This document shows positions 54,545 through 64,000 of a stretch of 64,000 nucleotides of DNA, one piece after another. This DNA is from Pomphorhynchus laevis (taxonomy: Eukaryota > Acanthocephala > Palaeacanthocephala > Echinorhynchida > Pomphorhynchidae), in assembly GCA_012934845.2 (NCBI GenBank), contig WNNJ02002220.1, positions 34,997 to 98,996 of the forward strand. The letters run 5' to 3'. Position 1 is the first letter of the stretch; each line of letters starts with the position of its first letter. A program made the translations under genes and the position numbers. Under the pieces are notes generated by a model. It searched no databases, had not been told where the DNA came from, and saw only the letters and a program-made list of their open reading frames with translations.

Positions 54545-55940
54545 TTACCACCCGTAATAACATGAGACATAATCAATCGTCAGCCATACGACGTTATTCA
54601 TTCACGATCAATGTTACGCCAGCTATACTACGTCAAACATGATCCCACACCACATCAATTATACGTAAGTTGGAAACGAGCTTTTTGTAGTCTAATAAAC
54701 AGTTAAATCTACAAGATAAAAGGCGTATTTAAAGCATCGAGCTGAAAAACGTCAAAAAGTTTCCGTGGAAATTGACCTCGTCTCGGAATGGTTCCTGATT
54801 TTTAGCATTTCAATCGATGTTTGAATCTCACTTTGAATCATTATACTGTTCGTCGTCTCTCTTGATAATCTTCGTTTTCGCAGATGACATCTTTATAATA
54901 TCCGAATCCATTACAATTTTACAAACCATACTTGGACAACTTCATGTATACTGCAAAACGACCTTACTGCCAACACACTAAAAATCCAAGCCAATAAATT
55001 TCGTCGTGGTAGTTGTCTACCCAAACTGACTAGTAATCATTAAACACCTCAGCTTATGGAATTCTTCAACATATAAATATCGTAGCATTCATCTAGCCTC
55101 TACTTTGTCATTTCGTTTGCACCTAGAACAAAAAAATTGTAAGATTATCTCATCCACTTTTGCTTATAGAAAACTACTTAGTTTTATCCTTACTAGGTGC
55201 ACTTTATTTCTTTAAAGTGAGGTTAGAACCAATAATTACTTATATGTTGCCTGTCATCTGATCCGACTATTCGATCTAATACTTCAAACAACTCGACTCA
55301 TGTAAATGGTGTTTCGTCAAAAAGGTACTCGGTTTGTCACCGAAAATTCACTCGACTCCTGTTTTCTGCGTTAATGTTAATCCAACCTATACCAATTGAC
55401 TACAAACAGCGTATTTGCTAATCCGAATCACCGGCATTCCAGCATCACTTTTATCAGTATATAAAAAGATTAATGCCGTAGATCCCGAAATCACCACAAC
55501 AGCCACTCGCCTACAATCTCTTTCGCAGCAACCTTAATCCATCAAAAGTCCTATCATCGTTCGCGCCTAACTTCACGGTTATCACAATTAGATGTGCATT
55601 ATCCAGGTTCCCATCCATGAATGTTCAATATGTTGTCGAGCAAATTATGTCGCCTAAAATGCCAACTTATATCGCTTGTATTTTATTGTCCAATTATTTC
55701 TACAATTCCACTTCTTAAATTCAATTCACTAACTGTAGATCAAAACATAATCTCTCAACATTTACATACAGTCTTATGATATCATACGGTCAAAATAGTA
55801 AATCTTCTTCAAGTCAAAGATATGGAGACTACAAGTATCATTTTACCTGCAAGTCGCGATTAATATTTGAACAATTTTGTTGTCGAAATAATGCATCTTT
55901 TCTTTCAGTCCCAAGCCGCGCGGCTGCAATGGGCATTAAA
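54545..55940 (+). mobile_element. LINE G remnant, heavily decayed
   Basis: Contains FVFADDIFIISESITILQTI (RT motif C) near 54885-54945, followed by post-RT-like sequence (FRLHLEQKN, LLSFILTRC) broken by many stops. GC-richer than flanks, ending near AAGCCGCGCGGC at 55915. The oldest-looking LINE here. Located between the coiled-coil exons and the tail exons of the kinesin. Confidence 0.6.
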
Positions 55941-56924
55941 AAATAACATCTCTGATAATTATTTATTATTTTTTAATATTTATTATTATTTTAACTTTAT
56001 ATAAATTTTATAAAATTTTTAAAATCTTATATAATAATTTATCTTTATTTTTAATTTATATATAGTTCAAAATAGGTAGGCTCAGTTAGCTGATCCGTTT
56101 ATATACAAAATATATGAAATTGTATAAATTAATTTTAGAATAAAATAATAGTATAATTCAAATGATATAATAATGAAGTAATTTATTAATAATAACATAA
56201 TTAGTGAAAAATTAAAGTAATAAGTATATTTTTTTCTAAAAACAAATAGGATCACATATATTCAACAGCTACTGCGATTGTCTTCAGGTGATGATTTTTT
56301 GCTTGCAAGAATATCTTTAAAAAAGACATTGAAACCATATTGAAACTTAAAATTTTTATAAGTGGTTAAAAAGAAATAAAATCAACATAATAACAGTTGT
56401 TAAAATGATAACCAGATTATGTCTTTGCAAGTTGATTTATTGCACAATTTGCAATAAATCAAAATTTTCTCAATAAATAAATTTCTCAAAACAGAGAAAT
56501 TCTTGCTATTTGACTTGTGGTCAAAAACTAAAACGAGCTAATTATCGATTAGTAATATTGTTTAAGTTTTCGATGTTGACTTGACCAAAATTTCTATTAA
56601 AAGTTTGTTGGCATTGAAAATATGAATATTTTAAAGTTGTATATTTTCAAATATTTAAGCAAATTCTCACATAGGAGTTATTGATATATAACGGCATTTT
56701 CGAGTAATGTATGTCCTGGAAATCTCATTATGAACATTATGAACATTATAAATTGAGTCAATTTAATAAGTCATAATTTCATGAGTCATAATTTAAAGAC
56801 TCATAATATCTTGAGCCAATTTCTTAATTTATCGGGTCATAATTTACTAAAATACTATTTCATAGTTAATGCAACATTTTCTAACCTCTTTATATTTCTA
56901 ATGTGTAATATCTCTATCATTTAG

Positions 56925-59900
56925 CCGCGTCCAAATCGAAAGTTTAAAAGCTGGGCCCCTGAGATTGACACATTTTGTCCTCCTATAAAAATAAAATGTC
57001 ACGAACCTACCACTAAACAAATGGAATTTGTTGACAAACAATCGATTGTTAGTATTCACCATCTACTCTGATATTTATAATCATATGTTCTAGGAATTTA
57101 ATTCAATAAACGATTTATTTCGTGAACTGAAGGAATATTTCGATACCAGGTACACAAACATGTACAGGAAATTTTTTAAAAACCTAGCGTCTTCGTCTTA
57201 GCTAAATTCAATGTTTTCTTTATTCATTTCATTATTTTTTATTATTTAGTGAATTTTTGATTCTACAGATTTTGTTTAGAAGTAGATTTTTAGTAGATCT
57301 CGGTATGCACGATATAAAAATTTAAATTTTTTAATTAATTTGTATTTAAATTATTGAAATTTATATTTTTTACATTTATTTTAAATATCACAAATTTAAA
57401 CTTTTAAATTTTAAGTTTCACCTGATGACCTTGATTCCTTATTCAAATACATCGTAAATTATTTATTAGTCAATTCATAAAAATTGAATTTTAATTTAAA
57501 TTTAAATCTAATTTTAATTTATAATTTTTTATTTTTATTTTCAATTTATATAAAGTATTAAACACGTAAATTCAGTTATCTGATCCGATTTGTTCTACTG
57601 ATTGTTTGTTTTATTGACATTCTACTATTTACATTTATTAATGTAAATAGTAATCTATTTACAATTGTAATCTATTTACTATTTTACATTTATTTTAAAT
57701 ATCACAAATTTAAACTTTAAATTTTAAGTTTCACCTGATGACCTTTATTCTTTATTCAAATACTTCAGTTATCTGATCCTATTTGTTCTACTGATTGTTT
57801 GTTTTATTGACATTCTACTATTTGTTTTATTGATATGTGGATTTTTTTACTGGTAATATAACCCCTCTCAGAAATATTGAAACTATGTATTTTTGATACG
57901 ACATTATTTTCTTTAGAAAATAATGTCGTATCTCATAGAATCAGTTAAAGCGGAAAATTTTTATGGATAGATAATAAATAATATACTTTGTATTTGAATA
58001 AGATACTTGATAATGATATTTCATCAGAGAAAATACGTCAAAAGCATGTATTTGGCCTCGCTGCTATGTTGGGTCGAGGGAAAGGGGTCAAAACCTGATA
58101 ACATAGCAGTACCTTCTGATGACCTCTAATTCTTATTCTGATACAACGTCTGTTATTTATTAGTCAATTCATAAAAATGACGTTTATTTTAAATTTTAAT
58201 TAAAAATTATATCGTTTTATATTCAGTATAAAATACATGGACTCACTTTGCCTATCTGATTTATATTTGATTTTCTCTAGATGCGTTTTTATAATTTGTA
58301 TTTATGTTTTACAAAAAGATAAACTTAAAATTTATTTAAAATTTGTAAATTAATTTATTTTAATAAAAATTAAAAATTAATTTTTAATTTATGTTTTGTA
58401 TTATTTTGTTTTCCATTCTATCTCGCCGAGTTCTTATATTTATTAAGGTTTAATCATTTGGAAAATGCTATTGGAATGCTTGCAGAACAAAGCAACGTCA
58501 AACAGTCCGAGCAAGTTGAAACCGTAAAAATATATTTGTGCAACAAATCAATACAATGCGGTAAGTATACAAAATATCAAACAATTTTTGGATTTTAATT
58601 ATATATTACAATTTTATCGTTAATATGAATTTTACATAACTGATTATAATAATTCACTTGAATTAAAATTCCGTTTATAAACTTGTAATAAGATAATTTT
58701 CTGGAAATCGCTTGAGGTAAACGTTTTTTGAAGTAGTTATTTAGCTTTGCAATAGATTAACAAAGTGAACTCTTTAACAAAATATAAATGTTTTATCATT
58801 TTATTAATAACACGATAGTAATAGTCCCCGTTTTTGCTGCTAATATGTTTGCTGGTATGTCAAGTTATTTGTGTTGTACTATATCAATCCGTTTATCTCA
58901 ATCCTTATATCTCAATTCGTCTATCTCAATACGTAAATCTCAATCCGTATATCTCAATCCTATATCTCAATACGTATATCTCAATCCGTATATCTCAATC
59001 CGTTTATCTCAATCCGTATATCTCAATCCGTATATCTCAATCCGTTTATCTCAATACGTATATCTCAATCTGTATATGTCAATTCTTATATCTCAATCCG
59101 TATATCTTAATCCGTATATTTCAATATGTATATGTCGATTCTTATATCTCAATCCGTATATCTCAATCCGTATATCTCAATATGTATATCTCAATATGTA
59201 AATCTCAATTCTCATATCTCAATCCGTATATCTCAATTTGTATATATTTGTATGTATATGTCAATATATATCTCAATTCGCACTTCATAATGCAGATCGA
59301 GATTATCACACAGCATAAATAAATAGTCTTTTACAATCTCAACTCGTCAATATGTGATACTTTTGTGAGCTGTATAAAGAATAATCTTATACTTTTGTTT
59401 CTGTATTACAAATCAAAACTTTATACTATTAATCTGGTTCTTTGTAACAATTTATTTAGAAGATAATTAAAATGTAATTAAAATTAGATCGTTAACTTCT
59501 AGAAAATTTGAAATGTATGACACTCAGTTGCAAATCATAAATTATAAAAATTCTACTTTGAATTTGACTATATTGACTTTTTATATTGACTTTGCTATCC
59601 TTGGCTAATATTAGGATTTAATACAAAGCGTTTGTTTAAATAATCTCTTTTAACAATAAATTAGATAATTAATTGACTAATTATTTAATAAATCGATTAA
59701 TTAACTATTAAATTAATTAAATTAATTAATGATAATTAATAGTCAATTAATTAAATACTCTATTAATTAAATAATTATTTAATAGATTAATTATTATAAT
59801 GATAATTATGATTAATATGCAGGAGATAAATTTGAAAGAGCTTCCTGCAAAGTGCATTTAACAGCAAATGGCTGCCATGCTTTATGAAAATTATCTGTCA

Positions 59901-60520
59901 GTCGACTATCAGGCTCGTTGTCCGCTTCCACTCACTCGGATTTTATAGCTCTAGGTCCACATGGGATGCTCAATTGCCGCGTCTCGACTATGCATATATC
60001 CGATCATCTTTAAATTTGCAGTCAGATTGGATGCATCCGAATGCGCGTGGACGTTGTGTTCTATTCAGAGCTTGCATTCACGGTTACCATGACAAAGTTT
60101 ATGGCATTCTTTTGAAGTTCCATGACCGATCAGAAAATTGTCTTCACATTCTGCGGAAAAGTTTCAAAAGTTTTAATTGCACGAAGATAATTTCGTTTTC
60201 ATATATCGACAAACCTTTGTTGTCCTCTTGATTTATTCTCGTCTTACTTGTAATTATTTAATTTATTTTTTCACCATCGTTAAAAAACGACAGTTGGTTA
60301 ATTAAACTTCTCATATAATAAATTAAAATTAATTTTATCAAATTTTTAATAATTTTTTAATGTTTTGTTAAGGTAACAATTTCGATGATGATCTCGATGG
60401 ATATGAAAATAAGCCCCCTGTAAATCTGTTAGCAAATCGATGGCTAAGGTACTATAATCTTAACTTAGACAATAAGCTAACCTTGTCTCTTTTAGAAGCA
60501 GAGTTCTTAAGGATCGATAG
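56925..60520 (+). CDS. Probable kinesin tail exons (or separate small gene)
   Basis: Exons 56925-57047 (PRPNRKFKSWAPEIDTF..., 41 codons), 57094-57149 (EFNSINDLFRELKEYFDT), 58448-58560 (FNHLENAIGMLAEQSNVK...), joined by a 46-nt intron and a 1.3-kb intron. The first starts in phase 0, matching the donor at 53856, so they can extend the kinesin. From donor 58560 two in-phase endings exist: exon 59823-59887 (DKFERASCKVHLTANGCHAL, stop) or 60373-60448 plus 60496-60520 (NNFDDDLDGYENKPPVNLLA..., 47-nt intron, stop). Total would be 559 or 571 residues. No known tail domain recognised. Membership in the kinesin transcript is inferred from phase and strand only. Confidence 0.5.
57563..57835. repeat. 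Tandem-duplicated end of the dispersed repeat
   Basis: TTCAGTTATCTGATCC and TTCTACTGATTGTTTGTTTT each occur twice (57571/57764 and 57591/57786), with CACCTGATGACCT between, so the 3' and 5' parts of the dispersed repeat are joined head to tail. Confidence 0.65.
57895..57932. repeat. Perfect 18-bp palindromic hairpin
   Basis: GATACGACATTATTTTCT, two-base loop TT, then the exact complement AGAAAATAATGTCGTATC. No mismatch, which is unusual among decayed intronic sequence. Confidence 0.85.
58068..58110. repeat. Hairpin with a G-rich loop
   Basis: CTGCTATGTT and AACATAGCAG pair (10 bp) around GGGTCGAGGGAAAGGGG, which stands out in AT-rich DNA. It sits directly before a copy of the dispersed repeat (58112). 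Confidence 0.55.
58412..58565 (+). repeat. Live source of the duplicated exon block
   Basis: The sequence around exon 58448-58560, from TTTTCCATTCTATCTCGCCG, is shared with 12076-12233 and 61005-61160. Here the donor is CG|GTAAGTATAC; in both duplicates it is CGATAAGTATA, so only this copy can splice normally. Confidence 0.8.
58881..59280. repeat. 12-bp minisatellite (TATCTCAATCCG)n
   Basis: About 33 units of TATCTCAATCCG with variants (AATACG, AATATG, AATTCT). Because 12 is divisible by three the array is open in several frames and yields spurious repetitive peptides; I do not regard these as genes. In the intron after exon 58448-58560. Confidence 0.93.
59455..59690. repeat. Direct repeat with 60622-60800
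   Basis: Shared strings include AACTTCTAGAAAATTTGAAA, TGACAC-CAGTTGCAAATCAT and ATACAAAGCGTTTGTTTAAA. Together with the duplicated exon block it shows that 58.4-61.2 kb has been duplicated in pieces. Confidence 0.75.
59884..60231 (+). other. Unidentified open frame overlapping a candidate exon
   Basis: 115 codons in GC-richer DNA (LDYAYIRSSLNLQSDWMHPN, RCVLFRACIHGYHDKVYGIL). The latter string has a faint ankyrin-like look (xxLxxACxxGxxDxVxxLL), but only one such unit. It overlaps the end of exon 59823-59887 in another frame. Could be a decayed ankyrin exon; I would not assign function. Confidence 0.3.
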
Positions 60521-60621
60521 CTCACACAACTATACGACTGTTCATAATCATATTGTTACATTTTAGGTTTTATTATAACATATTAATCTGGGGTTTTTGT
60601 TTCTATGTTTTGCCGTGAAGA

Positions 60622-60800
60622 TAATTAACATGTAATTAAAATTAGATTGTTAACTTCTAGAAAATTTGAAATGTATGACACTTAGTTGCAAATCATAAAT
60701 TATAAAAAATTCTACGTATTGACTTGCTATCCTTGACTAATATTATGATTTAATACAAAGCGTTTGTTTAAATATTCTCTCTTAACAATTAATCTTTAAT
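60622..60800. repeat. Direct repeat with 59455-59690
   Basis: See 59455-59690; this copy is shorter and carries small deletions. Confidence 0.75.
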
Positions 60801-60984
60801 TAAATTATCTATTAATTAAATGATTAAAACTTAATTTTTAATTAATTTAAATAATAAAATTAATTTAAATTAATTAATTTTGATTAATAAAAATTAATAT
60901 AAATACATAATTAAATAATTATATAATTATAACATAATTATATAATTAATATAATTAAATATAAATAATATTAATATTATTATT

Positions 60985-61918
60985 CGACGAGATATAATGT
61001 TTTCCATTCTATCTCGTCGAATTCTTATATTTATTAAGGTTTAATCATTTGGAAAATGCTATTGGAATGCTTGCAGAACAAAGCAACGTCAAACAGTCCG
61101 AGAAAGTTGATGCCATAAAAATATATTTGTGCAACAAATCAATACAATGCGATAAGTATAAAAGGTGGCGTTGTCGAAAGACGTAGCGGCACCCGATCAT
61201 AAGGGCGGGTTCACTCTTCATAATTGTTAATAAAAGTTAATTAATAATTAATCTATGAACAATTAATTAATTTAATTTAACAAAAAATCTAAAATTTGAC
61301 TTTGCCATCCTTGCTAATGTTAGGATTTTTTAACGTACAATTATTTCAAGACAAGTATTCACCAAAGTGGATTCAGGTTATTGAAACACAGTGTTAATCC
61401 ATAACAGGTAAGTTTAAATAAAGTCAATTTATAATGCATGATTAGTAAGCGCGTATTTTAACTTTGCTATTAAATTTATTAATTTGAAGCAAACCTTTCA
61501 AACATTATATTTTAATTCAAATTTAACTGTCGTGATCAGGAATTCCGCTTACATGTATTTTCGATTTTCTTTTATATTTGAAAATAGTGTTAAGATTTAA
61601 CTGGCTGATTAAAGAGTAGCCAAAATATTCCACGCATCAGATAAATTTTGATAAAAACTTACGGAAATGTATAAATATCAGTTAGTATTCACGTAAATAT
61701 CATTTTATTGGTAATTCAAATTTTGAAAATAATGCATTTTCCTGTCAGCATTTAGAAACATATACCAAAAAAATCAGATTTTGAAAATCGGATAGTAGTT
61801 TAATTTAAACAAATTAAATAGTTAGCATCAAAGTTAACTATTTAATAATCTAAAATTACAAAGCTTTTAAACTTCATTTTTAACTTAAATAAAGTTTGGA
61901 AATCATATGTGAATAAAA
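60985..61918 (+). repeat. ~0.94-kb segmental duplication, copy at 61 kb
   Basis: Nearly identical to 12048-12995. Starts with the hairpin TTCGACGAGATA ... TATCTCGTCGAA (perfect here, one or two mismatches at 12 kb), contains the dead exon copy with donor GT changed to AT, and ends at GTGAATAAA. Since the live exon is 2.5 kb away, this copy is probably the parent and the 12-kb copy the daughter. Confidence 0.85.
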
Positions 61919-62965
61919 TTATTTTTAAGGTCACATATGGTTACATAACGTAACCATATGTACCATAACATAACGTACCTATACGCTATACCATATGGTA
62001 TAACATATGGTTACATAACGTTTCTTCTGTTTAAAATAATACATTTTTTGATGATTTGGATTTATTATGGATAAGATTTATTTAATACAAAGAAAGGTTT
62101 GTTTTAATACAAGCTTTCAACTTTAGAAAATCAGTACTTTTCAAATACCTGACCTTTCACTGTTTTGCTTTATTTGACTTTATTTTCTGGAGTTTCGGCT
62201 TTGGAATATTGCCGCGTTCATCAGTGAAAGTAATCAGTATTGATTTTAGTTCTATCGATATTGACTAGATTTTATCGATAAGTGATTCCGTGAATTTTCC
62301 TGTTCACCAAATTGAAAATCTATTGTACGAAACGATTCGGAATTTTGAAGTTTTGGTAACATAAGATTATTGAAAACGTGTTAATGTATTGAGAAGTTAT
62401 TGGCTAATTGTCGTTCATAACATCGAAATCATGTTTATCTGCATTGTGTTACACTAATATTAAAATGTTACGCTAACATTTTAAAGTCTGCTGCTTGGCA
62501 TTAAATGCGAAAGAATTTAACCACAAATGTTTCCGAGTTCATCATCCAATCGGCAAAGTGCCCAATATCAAAATATCGATGTTTTCACAATTTCATCGCC
62601 AAAATAGAAGCAGCGCATATCTCCTCATTCGTTGTTATTTTACGTAGATGTCAATAGACTGCAATGAACGCTTGATTTTTCCTTCAACTAATTCTTGAGA
62701 TCGATTTTTCTCTAGATGATATTTTTTTAAACTCTGAACACTGAACTTTGTTTTGCTTCGTTCAATAAAATATGTTAAATTTTATATTATCTGTAGAGTT
62801 AACACCTTATCTTATGGAAATGAATTGTTTCGATCGTCTACAACTTGTCCTCCCTTTATCTTGCTTATGATATGACACGAAATGTAATGAACTTCGTATA
62901 ACATCAATTAATTGAAATGCAATAGCTTTTTATAGATCTGTTGTTAATTAATAGAGAATCCGATC
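61919..62965. other. Intergenic stretch upstream of the ankyrin gene
   Basis: Opens with palindromic CATATGG/ACGTAACC repeats (61933-62020), then unique AT-rich sequence without exons or repeats that I can recognise. The last few hundred bases should include the promoter and 5' UTR of the ankyrin gene; a TATA-like AATTTTATATTATC lies near 62775. Confidence 0.4.
61933..61961. repeat. 12-bp hairpin ACATATGGTTAC/GTAACCATATGT
   Basis: Perfect stem with loop ATAAC, followed by further CATATGG and ATAACGT copies up to 62020. It starts 15 bp after the end of the segmental duplication. Confidence 0.75.
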
Positions 62966-63895
62966 ATGCATACTGCTAGCAACAAAGATATTCGAGGCAT
63001 GTTGGAGGACGGCGACAAAAGCAGCATACGCGATTTAATAGAATCATTTAATTCATGTACGACCAACAAATGGGTACACAGCGTTTACCACGAATGTGCC
63101 AGATCTGATATCGAGCAATCAGCAATCTACGCCAGCTCATTGCTATTGAAGAAATGCCAGCATCTCGAGTGCAAAGACGAACGGGGAATGACGCCACTTC
63201 ACATTTCATGTCAAAACGGCCATATTGATTACGCTCGCTGGTTGCTAAATCACGATGTGGATATCGAATCTAAAGATGACTTGGGGTGGACTGCACTCTG
63301 TCACTGCAAGGCCGCTGGATATGACCATTTGGCAACCATTCTAATTAATGAGTTTAAAGCTAACGCGTCAGTGCTGTCAGATAAACGTTATCTAGATTCC
63401 ATTGCTTATCCGTCGTTAAAGGATTATGATGCAATTGCACTTACAGATATGTTAGCCATTATAGGAGTAAGTGAAAAATCGAAAACGCAACTCAGTCACA
63501 TTAATAAACTATCACAATTGCTACGTTTATCTTATGAAGATTTACCTAATGAAATACGCATCGGAGATAGAGTCAGAATAAGTGAAGCAGTGCGGCGGTT
63601 TAATGCTCACCCATGGAGCCTTGACTCCATACCACAGATTGATGAAATAACGGCTAGCGCTGCCTTGAAAACAGCGTATATTCAAACAAAATGGATGCAC
63701 TCTACTATTTTAAGCAAAGGAAAAGATTTAAAACTCACGGAGCCACTTTTGCCGACAATTGATGATCTAATGAATAGCATTGTGGAATTAAAGACTACGC
63801 TTGAGGCCCGAATAGAAGAAAATGATCAGAAACCCCCTGAAGGAAATTTAACATTTTTAAATCGTCTGATTACTAAAGCACACTCATTTTTATAA
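62966..63895 (+). CDS. Ankyrin-repeat protein with SAM-like domain, single exon
   Basis: 309 residues, intact. Residues about 74-105 are a canonical ankyrin repeat (DERGMTPLHISCQNGHIDYA, then RWLLNHDVDI), and 106-138 a second (DDLGWTALCHCKAAGYDHLA, TILINEF). Upstream residues 40-72 may form a degenerate one. Residues about 155-205 resemble a SAM domain (LTDMLAIIGVSE ... LSQLLRLSYEDLPNEIRIGD, RVRISEAVRRF). The C-terminus is helical and charged (LMNSIVELKTTLEARIEEN). No signal peptide or TM segment, so cytosolic, probably a scaffold or adaptor. ATG at 62966 is the first in frame, in context ATCATGC. Absence of introns contrasts with the other host genes and could reflect retroposition. Partner unknown. 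Confidence 0.8.
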   Translation: MHTASNKDIRGMLEDGDKSSIRDLIESFNSCTTNKWVHSVYHECARSDIEQSAIYASSLLLKKCQHLECKDERGMTPLHISCQNGHIDYARWLLNHDVDIESKDDLGWTALCHCKAAGYDHLATILINEFKANASVLSDKRYLDSIAYPSLKDYDAIALTDMLAIIGVSEKSKTQLSHINKLSQLLRLSYEDLPNEIRIGDRVRISEAVRRFNAHPWSLDSIPQIDEITASAALKTAYIQTKWMHSTILSKGKDLKLTEPLLPTIDDLMNSIVELKTTLEARIEENDQKPPEGNLTFLNRLITKAHSFL

Positions 63896-64000
63896 ACCAC
63901 TTTAATCTTTTATTTGAATTCCACATTTAAAATTGTTTAAATGAATTTAAATGAATTTCTACAAGTGAATATAAAATAATAATTAAATAATATTTAAAAA
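63896..64000. other. 3' flank of the ankyrin gene
   Basis: AT-rich, with repeated AAATGAATTT. AATAAT-rich sequence near the window end could include a polyadenylation signal, but no exact AATAAA is seen before 64000. Confidence 0.35.

Noticed and set aside
58788-59322. Two overlapping open frames of 137 and 162 codons rich in YLNPYISIR
   Set aside because: They are translations of a 12-bp minisatellite whose period keeps any frame open; no independent coding evidence.
1-64000. CRISPR arrays, tRNA and rRNA genes
   Set aside because: None seen. The tandem arrays present lack spacers and are LINE 5' repeats or a minisatellite; no cloverleaf with a T-arm GTTCRANNC in context was recognised.

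Overview
This is a eukaryotic, almost certainly invertebrate animal, window: AT-rich, with host genes whose introns are either tiny (41-52 nt, read directly from splice sites and phase) or multi-kilobase and packed with transposable elements. Non-LTR retrotransposons of CR1/L2 and Jockey/R1 type, a Merlin DNA transposon, a kinesin and an MPPED-type metallophosphoesterase all fit a fast-evolving, small-intron metazoan. I cannot name the species. No tRNA, rRNA, CRISPR or bacterial operon features were seen.

Layout. 1-3.3 kb: three copies of a small unrecognised membrane-protein gene, two of them in ~980-bp arms of a large inverted repeat. 3.5-5.3 kb: a LINE remnant (family A). 5.9-13.5 kb: a host gene on the minus strand encoding an MPPED-like metallophosphoesterase, five exons legible and the last not found. 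Its two long introns hold a decayed retroelement (B), a Merlin transposon with another retroelement (C) inside, and a 0.94-kb segmental duplication. 13.8-45.0 kb: a dense LINE cluster with no convincing host gene: three large family-D copies (D1 16.1-20.6, D2 21.4-25.9, D3 37.9-41.0 kb, all minus), A2 (25.9-29.7), a nearly full-length E (30.4-35.06) with an intact ORF2, F (35.4-37.9, minus), plus fragments. 45.5-60.5 kb: a host kinesin gene on the plus strand; eleven exons give a complete motor with P-loop, Switch I, Switch II and a coiled-coil neck, and phase-compatible tail exons lie to 60.5 kb. 58.4-61.9 kb: duplicated exon blocks, a 12-bp minisatellite and repeats. 62.97-63.90 kb: a single-exon ankyrin-repeat protein with a SAM-like region.

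How it fits together. The window is a case of host genes stretched by mobile DNA: short introns stay short and a few long ones absorb the insertions. Family D and E LINEs share a logic: a PHD-like zinc-finger ORF1, an ORF2 (endonuclease plus reverse transcriptase) whose AUG sits inside the ORF1 codons for a conserved Arg-Trp-Arg, and, in D, short tandem repeats just upstream of ORF1 and a 3' hairpin whose stem changes in compensating pairs between copies. Those LINE features, the dispersed short repeat carrying GACTCAGTTAGCTGATC, and the duplicated dead exon shared by 12 kb and 61 kb are the main points for follow-up. All family names come from motif recognition by eye; no database search was run, and element ends are approximate to tens of bases unless a junction is stated.
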